NCBI RefSeq assembly: GCF_003244315.1
Contig: NZ_QKWH01000013.1
Span: 1 to 64,000 of the forward strand
Source: Xylanimonas oleitrophica
GTDB lineage: Bacteria > Actinomycetota > Actinomycetes > Actinomycetales > Cellulomonadaceae
Direction of reading: 5' to 3'
DNA: 64,000 bases
The position numbers were made by a program, and so were the translations under genes. Shown one piece after another: positions 40,537-49,088 of the stretch (position 1 is its first letter; every line of letters begins with the position of its first letter). The notes below the pieces were generated by a model. It did no database searches. It was given only the letters and a program-made list of their open reading frames with translations, and had not been told where the DNA came from.

Positions 40537-40845
40537 TCACCGCAGGCGCGAGCGACGCTCCCAGCAGCTGCTGTGCCAGTGCCGGCGCGCCTCCAGGCCC
40601 GCCGCCTCGCCACCCACGACGTCGCGGGGCCAGGCCACCACGTGCGGGGTGCCGGGCGGGATGTCCTGGCGGCACGCCGGGCACCGGTACGTCTTCTCCC
40701 CGCCGTGGACGCGCCGCACCGTCCACTCGCCGTCGTCGGCCGAGACGCGGCTCACCCCGCCGAGGGCGCGCTCGACGTCGACCGGCACGTGCTCGGTCCC
40801 GTAGGGGCGGCGAGAGGAACGGCGGCTCGACGGCATGGCACCCAT
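40537..40845 (-). CDS. Small conserved protein with a zinc-ribbon-like motif
   Basis: This 102-residue basic protein has TYRCPACRQDIPPGTPHVVAW-like sequence (two Cys in CPAC), followed by HWHSSCW near the end. Together these could hold one zinc ion. It belongs to a small actinobacterial family often labelled 'ATP/GTP-binding protein' without support; no P-loop is visible. The start at 40845 is taken because GGGGCGAGA precedes it; ATG at 40836 is an alternative. It is 33 bases upstream of the hydrolase gene on the same strand. Confidence 0.7.
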   Translation of the reverse strand: MGAMPSSRRSSRRPYGTEHVPVDVERALGGVSRVSADDGEWTVRRVHGGEKTYRCPACRQDIPPGTPHVVAWPRDVVGGEAAGLEARRHWHSSCWERRSRLR

Positions 40846-40915
40846 TCTCGCCCCTGGCGCCGGGTGGCCCCAGCGCCCTCACAGACCCTCCGCAACCGGC
40901 GTGCTCCACCGCCGA

Positions 40916-40921
40916 TAGAGT
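40916..40921 (+). promoter_or_regulatory. -10 element of the FKBP lipoprotein gene
   Basis: TAGAGT lies 30 bases before the GTG start, leaving a short leader with GAAGGA as ribosome-binding site. No convincing -35 was found. Confidence 0.35.
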
Positions 40922-40951
40922 GGCACGCGACTCCGACCCGAAGGACTCTTC

Positions 40952-41908
40952 GTGAACATCCGCATCACCAGCGGTGCCGCCGCGCTCGTGCTCGGTGCCG
41001 CCCTGGCCCTGTCCGGCTGCTCCTCCGACGGCGACTCCGAGACCGCGCCCTCCCCCAGCGCCCCCGCCGAGACGGGCATCCCCGAGCCGAGCACCGAGGA
41101 CGTCGCCGCGCTCGACGCCGTGACCGTCACGGGCGACCCCGGGGCCGAGCCCACCCTCGAGTTCAGCACGCCGTTCACGGTGTCGGCGCCCACCAGCCGC
41201 GTCATCGACGAGGGCACCGGCCCCGAGATCGCCGCCGGCAACCAGGTGACCATCAACTTCGTGCAGTTCATGGGTGACGGCACCAAGGCCGGCTCCACCT
41301 GGGAGCAGGGCCAGCCCGAGTCGTTCTACCTCGGCGACCCGAGCTACGAGGTGCTCAACGAGCCGCTCACCGGCGCCCAGGTGGGCCAGCGGCTCCTGAT
41401 CGCCAACCCGGTGCAGGGCGCCGAGGGCGAGACGGCGACCGTGGTGAGCCTCCTGGAGGTCACCGGGACGGCGCCCGCCCGTGCCGAGGGCGAGGCCGTC
41501 GAGCCCGCCGAGGGCCTGCCGACGGTGACGCTCGGCGACGACGGGGCGCCCTCGATCGAGATCCCGGAGGGTTACGAGGCGCCGGCGGAGATGGTCGTCC
41601 AGCCGCTGATCAAGGGCACCGGCCCGGAGGTCACGGCCGAGTCCACCGTCACGGTGCACTACACCGGCGTCATGCTCGACGGCACCCAGTTCGACTCCTC
41701 CTGGGAGCGCGGCACGCCCGCCACGTTCCCCCTCACCGGTGATCTCATCTCCGGCTGGACCGAGGGCCTCCCCGGGCAGACGGTCGGCAGCCAGGTGCTG
41801 CTGGTCCTCCCTGCCGACAAGGCGTACGGCGAGGAGGGCAGCCAGGACGGGTCCATCCCGCCGAACACGCCGCTGGTCTTCGTCATCGACATCCTCGACG
41901 CCCAGTAG
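40952..41908 (+). CDS. FKBP-type peptidyl-prolyl isomerase lipoprotein with two FKBP-like domains
   Basis: This 318-residue protein is probably attached to the outer face of the membrane and helps exported proteins fold. A lipoprotein signal ends in ALSGC (Cys about 24). Two FKBP-like domains follow. The first (about 85-175, NQVTINFVQFMGDGTKAGST) is degenerate and lacks the aromatic pocket residues. The second (about 225-318) has the canonical VTVHYTGVMLDGTQFDSSW, LISGWTEGLPGQTVGS and the C-terminal PLVFVIDILDA. The GTG at 40952 has AAGGA 7 bases upstream. A long perfect hairpin follows the gene. Confidence 0.88.
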   Translation: MNIRITSGAAALVLGAALALSGCSSDGDSETAPSPSAPAETGIPEPSTEDVAALDAVTVTGDPGAEPTLEFSTPFTVSAPTSRVIDEGTGPEIAAGNQVTINFVQFMGDGTKAGSTWEQGQPESFYLGDPSYEVLNEPLTGAQVGQRLLIANPVQGAEGETATVVSLLEVTGTAPARAEGEAVEPAEGLPTVTLGDDGAPSIEIPEGYEAPAEMVVQPLIKGTGPEVTAESTVTVHYTGVMLDGTQFDSSWERGTPATFPLTGDLISGWTEGLPGQTVGSQVLLVLPADKAYGEEGSQDGSIPPNTPLVFVIDILDAQ

Positions 41909-41922
41909 CCGCAGCACGCGCC

Positions 41923-41961
41923 ACGACGGCCGCCTCCCCACGCCGGGGAGGCGGCCGTCGT
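41923..41961 (+). terminator. Terminator of the FKBP gene
   Basis: Perfect 17-base arms (41923-41939 and 41945-41961) around an ACGCC loop begin 15 bases after the stop. The stem is GC-rich and no T-run follows. Confidence 0.7.
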
Positions 41962-42021
41962 CGTCTGCACACGCTGGTGCCACCGGACCTCAGGCTCTGG
42001 GCAGAGCCCCGCACCGGCGCG

Positions 42022-42027
42022 TACCGT
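42022..42027 (+). promoter_or_regulatory. -10 element of the phosphoribosyltransferase gene
   Basis: TACCGT lies 7 bases before the ATG at 42035 with no Shine-Dalgarno sequence, consistent with a leaderless message. Confidence 0.4.
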
Positions 42028-42034
42028 CGGCGCC

Positions 42035-42604
42035 ATGAGCGCAGCAGACGCCCCCGAGGCACCGGCCGCAGCGGGCGGGGCGCCCGCCGGCACGACGGCC
42101 ACCACCCCGCCCACCGACGTCGAGCGGGAGGTGCTGACCTGGACCGAGTTCCCCGTCGCTGCCCGGGCCCTGGCCACCGCCGTGGTGGCCAGCGGGTTCC
42201 GGCCCGACGTCGTGGTCGCCGTCGCGCGCGGCGGGCTCGTCCCCGGCGGCGCCGTCGCCTACGCGCTGGGCACCAAGGGCGTGGGCACCATGAACGTCGA
42301 GTTCTACACCGACATCGGCCAGACCCTCGACGACCCGCGCGTGCTGCCGCCGTTCATGGACACCGCCGGGCTGCACGGTGCCCGGGTGCTCGTGGTCGAC
42401 GACGTCGCCGACTCCGGCCGCACCCTCGAGCTCGTCGTCCAGCTCCTGGAGGGGCACGGCGCGACGGTGCGCTCTGCGGTGCTCTACACCAAGCCGCGGT
42501 CCGTCTTCACCCCCGACTACTCGTGGCGCGAGACGGACCGCTGGATCACGTTCCCCTGGTCCGCGGAACCACCCGTCGACGGCGCCGGGGACCACGTGGC
42601 CTGA
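42035..42604 (+). CDS. Purine-type phosphoribosyltransferase
   Basis: This 189-residue protein has an Ala/Thr-rich N-terminal tail of about 25 residues followed by a type I phosphoribosyltransferase fold. VVVAVARGGLVPGGAVAYALG is the pyrophosphate-side loop and RVLVVDDVADSGRTLELV is the PRPP-binding motif. The C-terminal YSWRETDRWITFPWS resembles xanthine/guanine and hypoxanthine enzymes and their uncharacterised COG2236 relatives, so purine salvage is likely but the base is unknown. The start is ATG at 42035, with TACCGT 7 bases upstream. It is monocistronic between the FKBP terminator and the converging lacI gene. Confidence 0.82.
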   Translation: MSAADAPEAPAAAGGAPAGTTATTPPTDVEREVLTWTEFPVAARALATAVVASGFRPDVVVAVARGGLVPGGAVAYALGTKGVGTMNVEFYTDIGQTLDDPRVLPPFMDTAGLHGARVLVVDDVADSGRTLELVVQLLEGHGATVRSAVLYTKPRSVFTPDYSWRETDRWITFPWSAEPPVDGAGDHVA

Positions 42605-42617
42605 GCCAGGTTCGCCC

Positions 42618-42654
42618 GACCCCGCCGCCGGCCTGGGGCGGCGCCGGCGGGGTC
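42618..42654. terminator. Hairpin between convergent phosphoribosyltransferase and lacI genes
   Basis: GACCCCGCCG (42618-42627) pairs with CGGCGGGGTC (42645-42654). It overlaps the lacI stop codon and begins 13 bases after the other gene's stop. Confidence 0.5.
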
Positions 42655-43714
42655 ACTGCCTGGCGCGCGCCGCCCCCTGCGGGGCGCGGGCCGTGCTGCC
42701 ACGAACCGTGAGCGACGTCGCGAGCTCGACGTGGCGGGACGCGGGCAGCGCGCCCTCGGACATCGCGACGACCGTCTGGACCGCCATCCGGCCCATGCCG
42801 TCGAGGGGCTGGTGGACGGTGGTCAGCGGCGGCGTCGTCCACGCCGCCTGCGGGGTGTCGTCGAAGCCGGTGACGCTCAGGTCTTCCGGGACGCGGATGC
42901 CGAGCTCGTGGGCGGTCGCGAGCACGCCGACCGCGAGCTCGTCGTCGGCGGCCATGACGGCCGTCGGCGGGTGGGGCAGCGTCAGCAGGTCGCGCGCGTG
43001 CCTGGCACCGGTGGCGACGTCGAACCGGTCGGCCCGCACGAGCGCCGGGTCGAGGGGCAGGCCGGCGGCGTCCAGCGCCGCGCTGAACCCGTAGAAGCGG
43101 TCCCGCGCCGCGTCGGAGCCCTCCGGCCCGCCGATCCAGCCGATGCGGCGGTGGCCGAGCGCGACGAGGTGGTCCGTGGCGGTGCGGGCGCCCGCCCAGT
43201 TGGACGAGCCCACGCTGACCATCCGCGGGTGGCTGGTGTCCACGGGGTCGACCATGACGAACGGGAGGTCCGCGTCGGCGGCCGCGTCGATGAGCGCGAG
43301 AGGCGCCGTGAGCGTCAGCCCGACGATGCCTGCCACGCCGCGGTCACGCTGCTCGGCCACCCACTCGCGCGCCGCTGCCCTCTGGGTCCGGACCGCACGG
43401 TCGGGCGCGAGCCTGGTGAGGAGGTCGAGCCGTTCCTCCGTGGCGGCGGCCAGCACGCCCTGGAGGACGTTGAGGATGTACGGCGAGGCAGGGATGTCGA
43501 ACACGACGGTGAGAGCGCGGCGCTCCGGGGCGCCGCTGCGGGAGGTCGTGGGCCGGTAGTCGAGCGCGGTCACGGCCGCGAGCACGCGCTCGCGCGTCTC
43601 GGCGGCGACGTCGTCGCGCCCGTTGAGCGCCTTGGAGACCGTCGCCTTCGACACCCCCGCAGCCGCCGCGACGTCCGCCAGGGTCGCCCGGCGCGCACTC
43701 GCCTGATCAGTCAC
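42653..43714 (-). CDS. LacI family repressor of the xylo-oligosaccharide locus
   Basis: This is a 353-residue LacI/GalR regulator. The N-terminal HTH reads ATLADVAAAAGVSKATVSKA with the hinge TALDYRP, and the C-terminal periplasmic-binding-like domain includes VTGFDDTPQAAWTTPPLTTVHQP. It should bind a sugar released from xylan and then leave its operators. The GTG at 43714 is chosen because GGAGGAGG precedes it. It is divergent from the GH39-ABC-GH120 cluster. Two LacI-style palindromes in the shared 174-base gap (43726-43738 and 43834-43846) suggest that it controls itself and the cluster. The effector is inferred from the enzymes. Confidence 0.9.
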   Translation of the reverse strand: MTDQASARRATLADVAAAAGVSKATVSKALNGRDDVAAETRERVLAAVTALDYRPTTSRSGAPERRALTVVFDIPASPYILNVLQGVLAAATEERLDLLTRLAPDRAVRTQRAAAREWVAEQRDRGVAGIVGLTLTAPLALIDAAADADLPFVMVDPVDTSHPRMVSVGSSNWAGARTATDHLVALGHRRIGWIGGPEGSDAARDRFYGFSAALDAAGLPLDPALVRADRFDVATGARHARDLLTLPHPPTAVMAADDELAVGVLATAHELGIRVPEDLSVTGFDDTPQAAWTTPPLTTVHQPLDGMGRMAVQTVVAMSEGALPASRHVELATSLTVRGSTARAPQGAARARQ

Positions 43715-43725
43715 GCGACCTCCTC

Positions 43726-43738
43726 CGAAATCTTTTCG
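43726..43738. promoter_or_regulatory. LacI-type operator near the lacI start
   Basis: CGAAA-TCT-TTTCG is an inverted repeat 11 bases before the lacI start codon. The half-site CGAAA matches that of the second site, suggesting autoregulation. Confidence 0.5.
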
Positions 43739-43784
43739 TGCGGCGCCCGAGCCGCTGCGGCCAAAATCCACCCCGCGCCCACCC

Positions 43785-43813
43785 TTGCGCCCGTTGTGAG
43801 CGCCTCTTACTCT
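43785..43813 (+). promoter_or_regulatory. Candidate promoter of the xylo-oligosaccharide operon
   Basis: TTGCGC (43785-43790) and TACTCT (43808-43813) are separated by 17 bases. The predicted start near 43820 lies just before the palindrome at 43834-43846, so a bound repressor would block early elongation. Confidence 0.45.
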
Positions 43814-43833
43814 AAACCCGCACCACGCAGTTG

Positions 43834-43846
43834 CGAAACTGTTTCG
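43834..43846. promoter_or_regulatory. LacI-type operator upstream of GH39
   Basis: CGAAAC-T-GTTTCG is a perfect inverted repeat of the LacI-family kind, 43 bases before the GH39 start. A further half-site GTTTCG follows at about 43858. Confidence 0.65.
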
Positions 43847-43888
43847 ACGACGATGCCGTTTCGTGACCACCGGACCAAAGGAGCTCTC

Positions 43889-45529
43889 ATGCGAGACGAC
43901 GCGTCGACGTCGACCCTACTGATCGACGGGCGGACGCCGGCCGATGTCGCGCTGCGACACGTCTGGAACGAGTGCGTCGGCGCCGGCCGCGCCAACGAAG
44001 CCCTGCGCGCGGACTGGCAGGCACACTTCCGCGAGGCGGTCGAGGTGCTCGGTGCGCGCTACGTGCGCTTCCACGGGCTCTTCCACGACGACATGTTCGT
44101 GTACCGCACCGACAACGGCGGCGGCTTCGGCCCGGCTGCGCCGCTGCCCGAGCCCGTCTACACCTACGCGTACGTCGACAAGGTGTTCGACGCGATCCTC
44201 GAGACCGGAGCCCGCCCGTTCGTCGAGCTCGGGTTCATGCCCCGCCAGCTCGCCACCGAGACCGAGACCCTGTTCTGGTGGAAGGCGCACTGCAGCCCCC
44301 CGAAGGACATGGGCGCCTGGGTCGAGCTCGTCACCACGACCGTCGAGCACTGGATCGCCCGGTACGGCATCGACGAGGTCCTGCGGTGGCCCTTCGAGGT
44401 CTGGAACGAGCCCAACCTCGTCCCCAACTTCTGGACCGGGACGCGCACCCAGTACTTCGAGCTGTACGAGGCCACGGCCAGGGCGATCAAGGGGATCGAC
44501 CCGCGCCTGAAGGTGGGCGGCCCCTCGACCAGCGTCTTCGTCCCCGACGCGCGCTACGCCGGCGAGTACCACGACCCGTCGCTCGAGGTCGAGACCGCGG
44601 TGGCCGCCGACCCGGACGCCCTGGACTGGCAGCCGGTGTGGATCCACGAGTTCATCGCGTACTGCGCCGAGCGGGACCTGCCCGTCGACTTCCTCTCCAC
44701 GCACCTGTACCCCACCGACTACGCCGCCGACTCCCTCGGCAAGGTCAGCGCGATCACGCGGCACCGGGACGCCACCTACGACGACCTGCGGGCGATGCGC
44801 GCCATCATCGCCGACAGCCCCTACCCCGAGGCCGAGCTGCACATCACCGAGTGGTCGACCTCGCCCTCCAGCCGGGACGCGACCCACGACACGCTCTTCG
44901 CGGCGTCGTACATCGTGCGCGCGTTCCTCAAGGCCGCGCCGCTGGCCGACTCGGTCTCCTACTGGACGTTCACCGACGTGTTCGAGGAGGGCGGCGGCGG
45001 CATCGGCCCGTTCCACGGCGGCTTCGGCTTCGTCAACGAGCAGGGCCTGCACAAGCCCACCTTCCACGCCATGGCCATGCTCAACCGCCTCGGTGACCGG
45101 CTGCTCGCTGAGCTGCCCCACGGGGCCGTCACCCGGTCCTCGACCACCGGCGACGTGTCCGCGATCTTCTACAACTACCCGGCCGACATGGGGGCCACGG
45201 GGCTGACCGCGCACCGCACCTACGCCGACGCCCGCCCTCTGGCCGAGGTCGGTCCCGCACGACGCGTCCGTCACACCCTCGCAGGTCTCGTCCCGGGCTC
45301 GACGCTCGACCTCGAGATCCTCGACTGGGAGCACGGAAACGTCGCCGAGGCGTGGCACCGGATGGGCGCACCGCTCAACCCGTCCCGCGAGCAGACCGCC
45401 GAGCTGCGCGAGGCGGCCGACCGCCTGCGCCGCACCGTCCTGACCGTCGACGCCGACGGCGTCCTCGAGATCGACGTCGAGCTGCCCCCGTGGGCCGTCG
45501 CGTCGGTCGCACCCCGCACCACCCGCTGA
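43889..45529 (+). CDS. GH39 family glycosidase, probable beta-xylosidase
   Basis: This 546-residue enzyme has no signal peptide, so it acts on imported oligosaccharides. The GH39 acid/base is E174 in FEVWNEPNLVPNFW and the nucleophile is E321 in LHITEWSTSPSSRD. The segment VRFHGLFHDDMFVY and the C-terminal beta-sandwich also fit the family. GH39 members are mostly beta-xylosidases; alpha-iduronidase is the animal relative and unlikely here. The ATG at 43889 follows AAAGGAG. It is first in the cluster, followed by the ABC importer and a GH120 enzyme. Confidence 0.88.
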   Translation: MRDDASTSTLLIDGRTPADVALRHVWNECVGAGRANEALRADWQAHFREAVEVLGARYVRFHGLFHDDMFVYRTDNGGGFGPAAPLPEPVYTYAYVDKVFDAILETGARPFVELGFMPRQLATETETLFWWKAHCSPPKDMGAWVELVTTTVEHWIARYGIDEVLRWPFEVWNEPNLVPNFWTGTRTQYFELYEATARAIKGIDPRLKVGGPSTSVFVPDARYAGEYHDPSLEVETAVAADPDALDWQPVWIHEFIAYCAERDLPVDFLSTHLYPTDYAADSLGKVSAITRHRDATYDDLRAMRAIIADSPYPEAELHITEWSTSPSSRDATHDTLFAASYIVRAFLKAAPLADSVSYWTFTDVFEEGGGGIGPFHGGFGFVNEQGLHKPTFHAMAMLNRLGDRLLAELPHGAVTRSSTTGDVSAIFYNYPADMGATGLTAHRTYADARPLAEVGPARRVRHTLAGLVPGSTLDLEILDWEHGNVAEAWHRMGAPLNPSREQTAELREAADRLRRTVLTVDADGVLEIDVELPPWAVASVAPRTTR

Positions 45530-45563
45530 GTACCGGCACGACCCACCCGAAAGGACCTCAACG

Positions 45564-46862
45564 ATGAGGATCGACCGCAAGGCCCGCACCATCGCCGCGC
45601 TCGCCGCCACCACCGCCCTCGTGGCCACCGCCTGCAGCGGCGGCCAGGGCGGCTCCGGCGGGGGCGACGGCGGGAAGCCCGACGTCCTGACCGTCGCCGC
45701 CTGGATGGACTTCCCCCAGGAGCTCCTCGACCGGTTCGAGGAGGAGCACGGGATCAAGGTGGAGATCAACTCCTTCCCCGACGGCGCCTCCGCGCAGACC
45801 GTGCTGCGCAACGGGCTCGCCTCCAACGGCGCCGGCCTGTCCGACGTGCACCTGATCGAGCTCGACTGGTGGACCGAGATGATGGCCGTGCCGGAGGACT
45901 GGGCCACGCTGCCCGCGGTCGAGGACCGCTGGGTCGACTGGAAGGTCACCCAGGGCTCGGTCGACGGCGAGATCAAGGGGTATGGCACCGACATCGGCCC
46001 GCTCGCCCTCGCCTACGACTCGACCCTGATGGAGGAGGCCGGCCTGCCCTCCGACCCCGAGGGCTTCGCCGAGCTCGTCGGCGGGCAGGACGCCACCTGG
46101 GAGACCTTCCTGGAGGCCGGGCGCCAGTTCACCGCCAGGTCCGACGCCGCGTGGATCGACTCCAACGCCACCGCCATGCAGGCGGCGATCAACCAGCTCC
46201 CGGCCGCGTTCGAGGACCCGCAGTCCGGTGACACGCTGCCCCTGGCGGACAACGCCGCCGTCCACGAGCTGTTCGACACCTTCGCGCAGGCGGCGCAGGA
46301 GGGCGTCTCCGCGGGCGTCGGCATCGGCCACGCCGACTGGGGCGCGGGCTTCCAGGCGCGCCGCTGGGCCACCGTAATCACCCCGGCGTGGGCGACCGGC
46401 ATCATCGCGGAGAACGCCGCCGGGCTCGAGGGCTGGCGGATCGCCGACGTCTTCCCCAACGGCGGGGGCAACTGGGGCGGGTCGTTCTTCTCCGTGCCGG
46501 CGACCGGCCCGAACGTCGAGTGGGCGACGACGCTCGCCGACTTCCTCACCACGCCCGAGGCCGCCGTGGAGATGTTCCTCCTCAACGGCCAGTTCCCCTC
46601 GCAGACCACCGCGATGGAGGACCCTGCCGTCTCCGAGACGCCCCACGAGTTCTTCGGCGGCCAGCAGGTCGGCGAGATCTACGGCGGCCTGGCGGCAGCC
46701 GCCGGTGACGCGGCCGCGGGTGGTTTCCGCGGCGTCAACTTCGCCGGCATCCAGACCCTCGTGATGGACGGCCTGCGCCGCGTCGAGAGCGGCAACCAGG
46801 ACGCCTCGACGGCGTGGGACTCCACGGTCGCGGAGTTCGACGCCCTGGGCCTGACCGACTGA
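45564..46862 (+). CDS. ABC transporter substrate-binding lipoprotein (family 1 sugar binding)
   Basis: This 432-residue protein has a lipoprotein signal ending in VATAC (Cys about 24) followed by a Gly-rich linker. It continues as a family 1 extracellular solute-binding protein (LTVAAWMDFPQELLDRFEEEHGIKVE-type start; GYGTDIGPLALAYD). It should capture xylo-oligosaccharides outside the cell, given the GH39 and GH120 neighbours. An AAAGGA ribosome-binding site precedes the ATG. A perfect 16-bp hairpin with a GAGA loop follows 7 bases after the stop and probably sets a higher amount of this protein than of the permeases. Confidence 0.9.
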   Translation: MRIDRKARTIAALAATTALVATACSGGQGGSGGGDGGKPDVLTVAAWMDFPQELLDRFEEEHGIKVEINSFPDGASAQTVLRNGLASNGAGLSDVHLIELDWWTEMMAVPEDWATLPAVEDRWVDWKVTQGSVDGEIKGYGTDIGPLALAYDSTLMEEAGLPSDPEGFAELVGGQDATWETFLEAGRQFTARSDAAWIDSNATAMQAAINQLPAAFEDPQSGDTLPLADNAAVHELFDTFAQAAQEGVSAGVGIGHADWGAGFQARRWATVITPAWATGIIAENAAGLEGWRIADVFPNGGGNWGGSFFSVPATGPNVEWATTLADFLTTPEAAVEMFLLNGQFPSQTTAMEDPAVSETPHEFFGGQQVGEIYGGLAAAAGDAAAGGFRGVNFAGIQTLVMDGLRRVESGNQDASTAWDSTVAEFDALGLTD

Positions 46863-46869
46863 GCCCCCG

Positions 46870-46905
46870 CGCCGTGGCCTGGCGCGAGAGCGCCAGGCCA
46901 CGGCG
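46870..46905 (+). other. Intra-operon hairpin with GAGA tetraloop
   Basis: Perfect 16-base arms (46870-46885 and 46890-46905) enclose GAGA, a stable GNRA tetraloop. It lies between the solute-binding protein and the first permease. It may stabilise the upstream message or partly stop transcription. Confidence 0.65.
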
Positions 46906-46946
46906 GCGCGCAGCAGTTCGACGACGAGCACGAAAGAGGAAGATCC

Positions 46947-48080
46947 ATGGCTTCCCCCACTGCGGCCCCGCGGCGCATCGGGTTCACACGCAGGCTGTCC
47001 CGGTGGGACGTCAAGGTCTCGCCCTACCTGTACATCTCACCGTTCTTCATCAGCTTCGCGATCTTCGGCGTCTTCCCGATCGCCTTCAACGTCGTCGTCG
47101 CGCTCCACGACTGGCACCGCCGGCTCGGGCAGGGCGACTTCGTCGGCCTCGACAACTTCCGGTGGGTGCTGCGGCAGCCGGCGTTCTGGACGTCGCTGGA
47201 GAACACGTTCTCGATCTTCCTGCTCTCGATCGTGCCGCAGCTCGTCCTGTCGCTGCTCATCGCCGCGATCCTCGACCAGAACCTGCGCACCAAGACGTTC
47301 TGGCGCATGAGCGTGCTGGTGCCGTTCGTCGTCATGCCCGTGGCGACGGCGATGATCTTCTCCCAGATCTTCGGGCAGTTCGGCCTCGTGACCCCGCTCA
47401 TCCACGAGCTCGGCTGGTTCTCCGACGTCGACTCCCCGTTCTTCCAGAACCGGTTCCTGTCCCACGTCGCGATCGCCACGATGATCAACTTCCGCTGGAT
47501 CGGCTACAACGCCCTGATCTTCCTCGCGGCGATGCAGGCCGTGCCGCGCGAGCTCTACGAGGCCGCCACCATCGACGGCGGCGGCCGCCTGCGCCAGTTC
47601 TTCTCCGTGACGATCCCGAGCATCCGCCCGACGATGATCTTCGTCATCCTCACCATGACCATCGGCGGCCTGCAGGTGTTCGACGAGGCACGGATGTTCG
47701 ACGGCGCCGGCACCGGCGGCACGGGGCAGGGCGGGTCCAGCAACCAGTGGCTGACCACCGTGCTGTACCTGTTCAACCTCGGCTTCGGCGACTGGCAGGA
47801 CCGCATGGGCCAGGCGTCCGCGGTGGCCTGGCTCTTCGCGCTCGTGATCGTCGCGTTCACGCTCCTGAACTTCGTCCTGACCCGATCGATCTCCTCCAGC
47901 CGGTCGAAGGCCAAGAAGGTGCCCGCGTCGGTCACCCGGCGCCTCGTCGCCGAGGCGCGCGCCGCCGGCGAGGCCTCGGCCCGTGCCGCACGCGAGGCCG
48001 GCGTGCCCACGCTGCTCGGCGTCACGAGCACGACCGGCGACGACGCCACCCAGACCGTCAAGGAAGGCTCGAAGCGATGA
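46947..48080 (+). CDS. ABC sugar transporter permease (MalF/UgpA type)
   Basis: This 377-residue membrane protein has six predicted membrane segments starting at YLYISPFFISFAIFGVFPIAF. The EAA loop, ELYEAATIDGGGRLRQFFSVTIP, is the contact site for an ATPase. The C-terminal tail of about 60 residues is long and Ala-rich. It pairs with the next gene to form the channel for the imported xylo-oligosaccharide. The stop overlaps the next start in an ATGA. AGAGGAAG precedes the ATG. Confidence 0.9.
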   Translation: MASPTAAPRRIGFTRRLSRWDVKVSPYLYISPFFISFAIFGVFPIAFNVVVALHDWHRRLGQGDFVGLDNFRWVLRQPAFWTSLENTFSIFLLSIVPQLVLSLLIAAILDQNLRTKTFWRMSVLVPFVVMPVATAMIFSQIFGQFGLVTPLIHELGWFSDVDSPFFQNRFLSHVAIATMINFRWIGYNALIFLAAMQAVPRELYEAATIDGGGRLRQFFSVTIPSIRPTMIFVILTMTIGGLQVFDEARMFDGAGTGGTGQGGSSNQWLTTVLYLFNLGFGDWQDRMGQASAVAWLFALVIVAFTLLNFVLTRSISSSRSKAKKVPASVTRRLVAEARAAGEASARAAREAGVPTLLGVTSTTGDDATQTVKEGSKR

Positions 48081-49012
48081 GCACCGCCTACATCGAGAAC
48101 GTCTCCGGCGCCGGGGCGAAGAAGTACGCGAAGAAGCGTGCGGCGAAGGGCAAGCCGATCACGCTGAACAGCCAGTCGCACAACCCGGCCAACCGCCGTC
48201 CGGGCTGGGTGACGTACGGCCTGCTGTCCGTGGTGCTGCTCGCCTCGGTCTTCCCGCTGTACTACACCGCGATCCTCGGGTCCGCGACGCGGGTCGAGAT
48301 CGCGCAGTCCGCGCTGCCCCGGCTCGTGCCCGGCCCCAACCTGCTGCGCAACCTCGCCGACATCGTCGCCAACCACCAGATCGACTTCTGGGCGTCGTTC
48401 GCCAACTCCGTGATCGTCGCCGTCGTGGTCTCGGCGGCCACCGTGTTCTTCTCCACGCTCGCCGGCTTCTCGTTCGCGAAGCTCGACTTCCGCGGCAAGA
48501 ACGGCCTGTACGTGTTCGTCATCGCCACGATGGCGATCCCGATGCAGCTCGGCACGGTGCCGATGTTCATCATGATGAACGAGTTCGGGTGGCTCGACAC
48601 GCTCACCGCGCTCATCGTGCCCAGCCTCGTCGGGGCGTTCGGCGTGTTCTGGATGACCCAGTACCTCAGCGAGGCGCTCCCCTACGAGCTCGTCGAGGCA
48701 GCCCGCGTCGACGGCGCGACGGTGTTCCGCACCTTCTGGTCGATCGCCCTGCCCGCGGCCCGGCCGGCGGCCGCCACCCTCGCGCTGTTCACCTTCGTCG
48801 GGTCGTGGAACAACTTCTTCTGGCCGTCGGTCGTCATGCGCACCCAGATGACGCTCCCGCTCGTGATCCCCCAGCTCAGCGGCGCTTTCACCGCCGACCA
48901 CGCCGTGGTCATGTCCGGGGTGTTCCTCATCGCCCTGCCCCTGCTGATCGTCTTCGTGTTCCTCGGCAAGCAGCTCGTCTCCGGCGTGATGGCCGGCGCG
49001 GTCAAGGGCTGA
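48077..49012 (+). CDS. ABC sugar transporter permease (MalG/UgpE type)
   Basis: This 311-residue second permease subunit has a basic N-terminal tail (KKYAKKRAAKGK) followed by six predicted membrane segments. The EAA loop is ELVEAARVDGATVFRTFWSIALP. It is coupled to the first permease by a four-base overlap. No ATP-binding subunit gene follows, so a shared MsiK-like ATPase encoded elsewhere is expected, as in Streptomyces sugar importers. Confidence 0.9.
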   Translation: MSTAYIENVSGAGAKKYAKKRAAKGKPITLNSQSHNPANRRPGWVTYGLLSVVLLASVFPLYYTAILGSATRVEIAQSALPRLVPGPNLLRNLADIVANHQIDFWASFANSVIVAVVVSAATVFFSTLAGFSFAKLDFRGKNGLYVFVIATMAIPMQLGTVPMFIMMNEFGWLDTLTALIVPSLVGAFGVFWMTQYLSEALPYELVEAARVDGATVFRTFWSIALPAARPAAATLALFTFVGSWNNFFWPSVVMRTQMTLPLVIPQLSGAFTADHAVVMSGVFLIALPLLIVFVFLGKQLVSGVMAGAVKG

Positions 49013-49088
49013 GCCCCACCGCCCGCACGGGCACGAGACACTGTCCCCACCCACGGCCACGTGGACGATCCCGACGAAAGGCGCTGTC

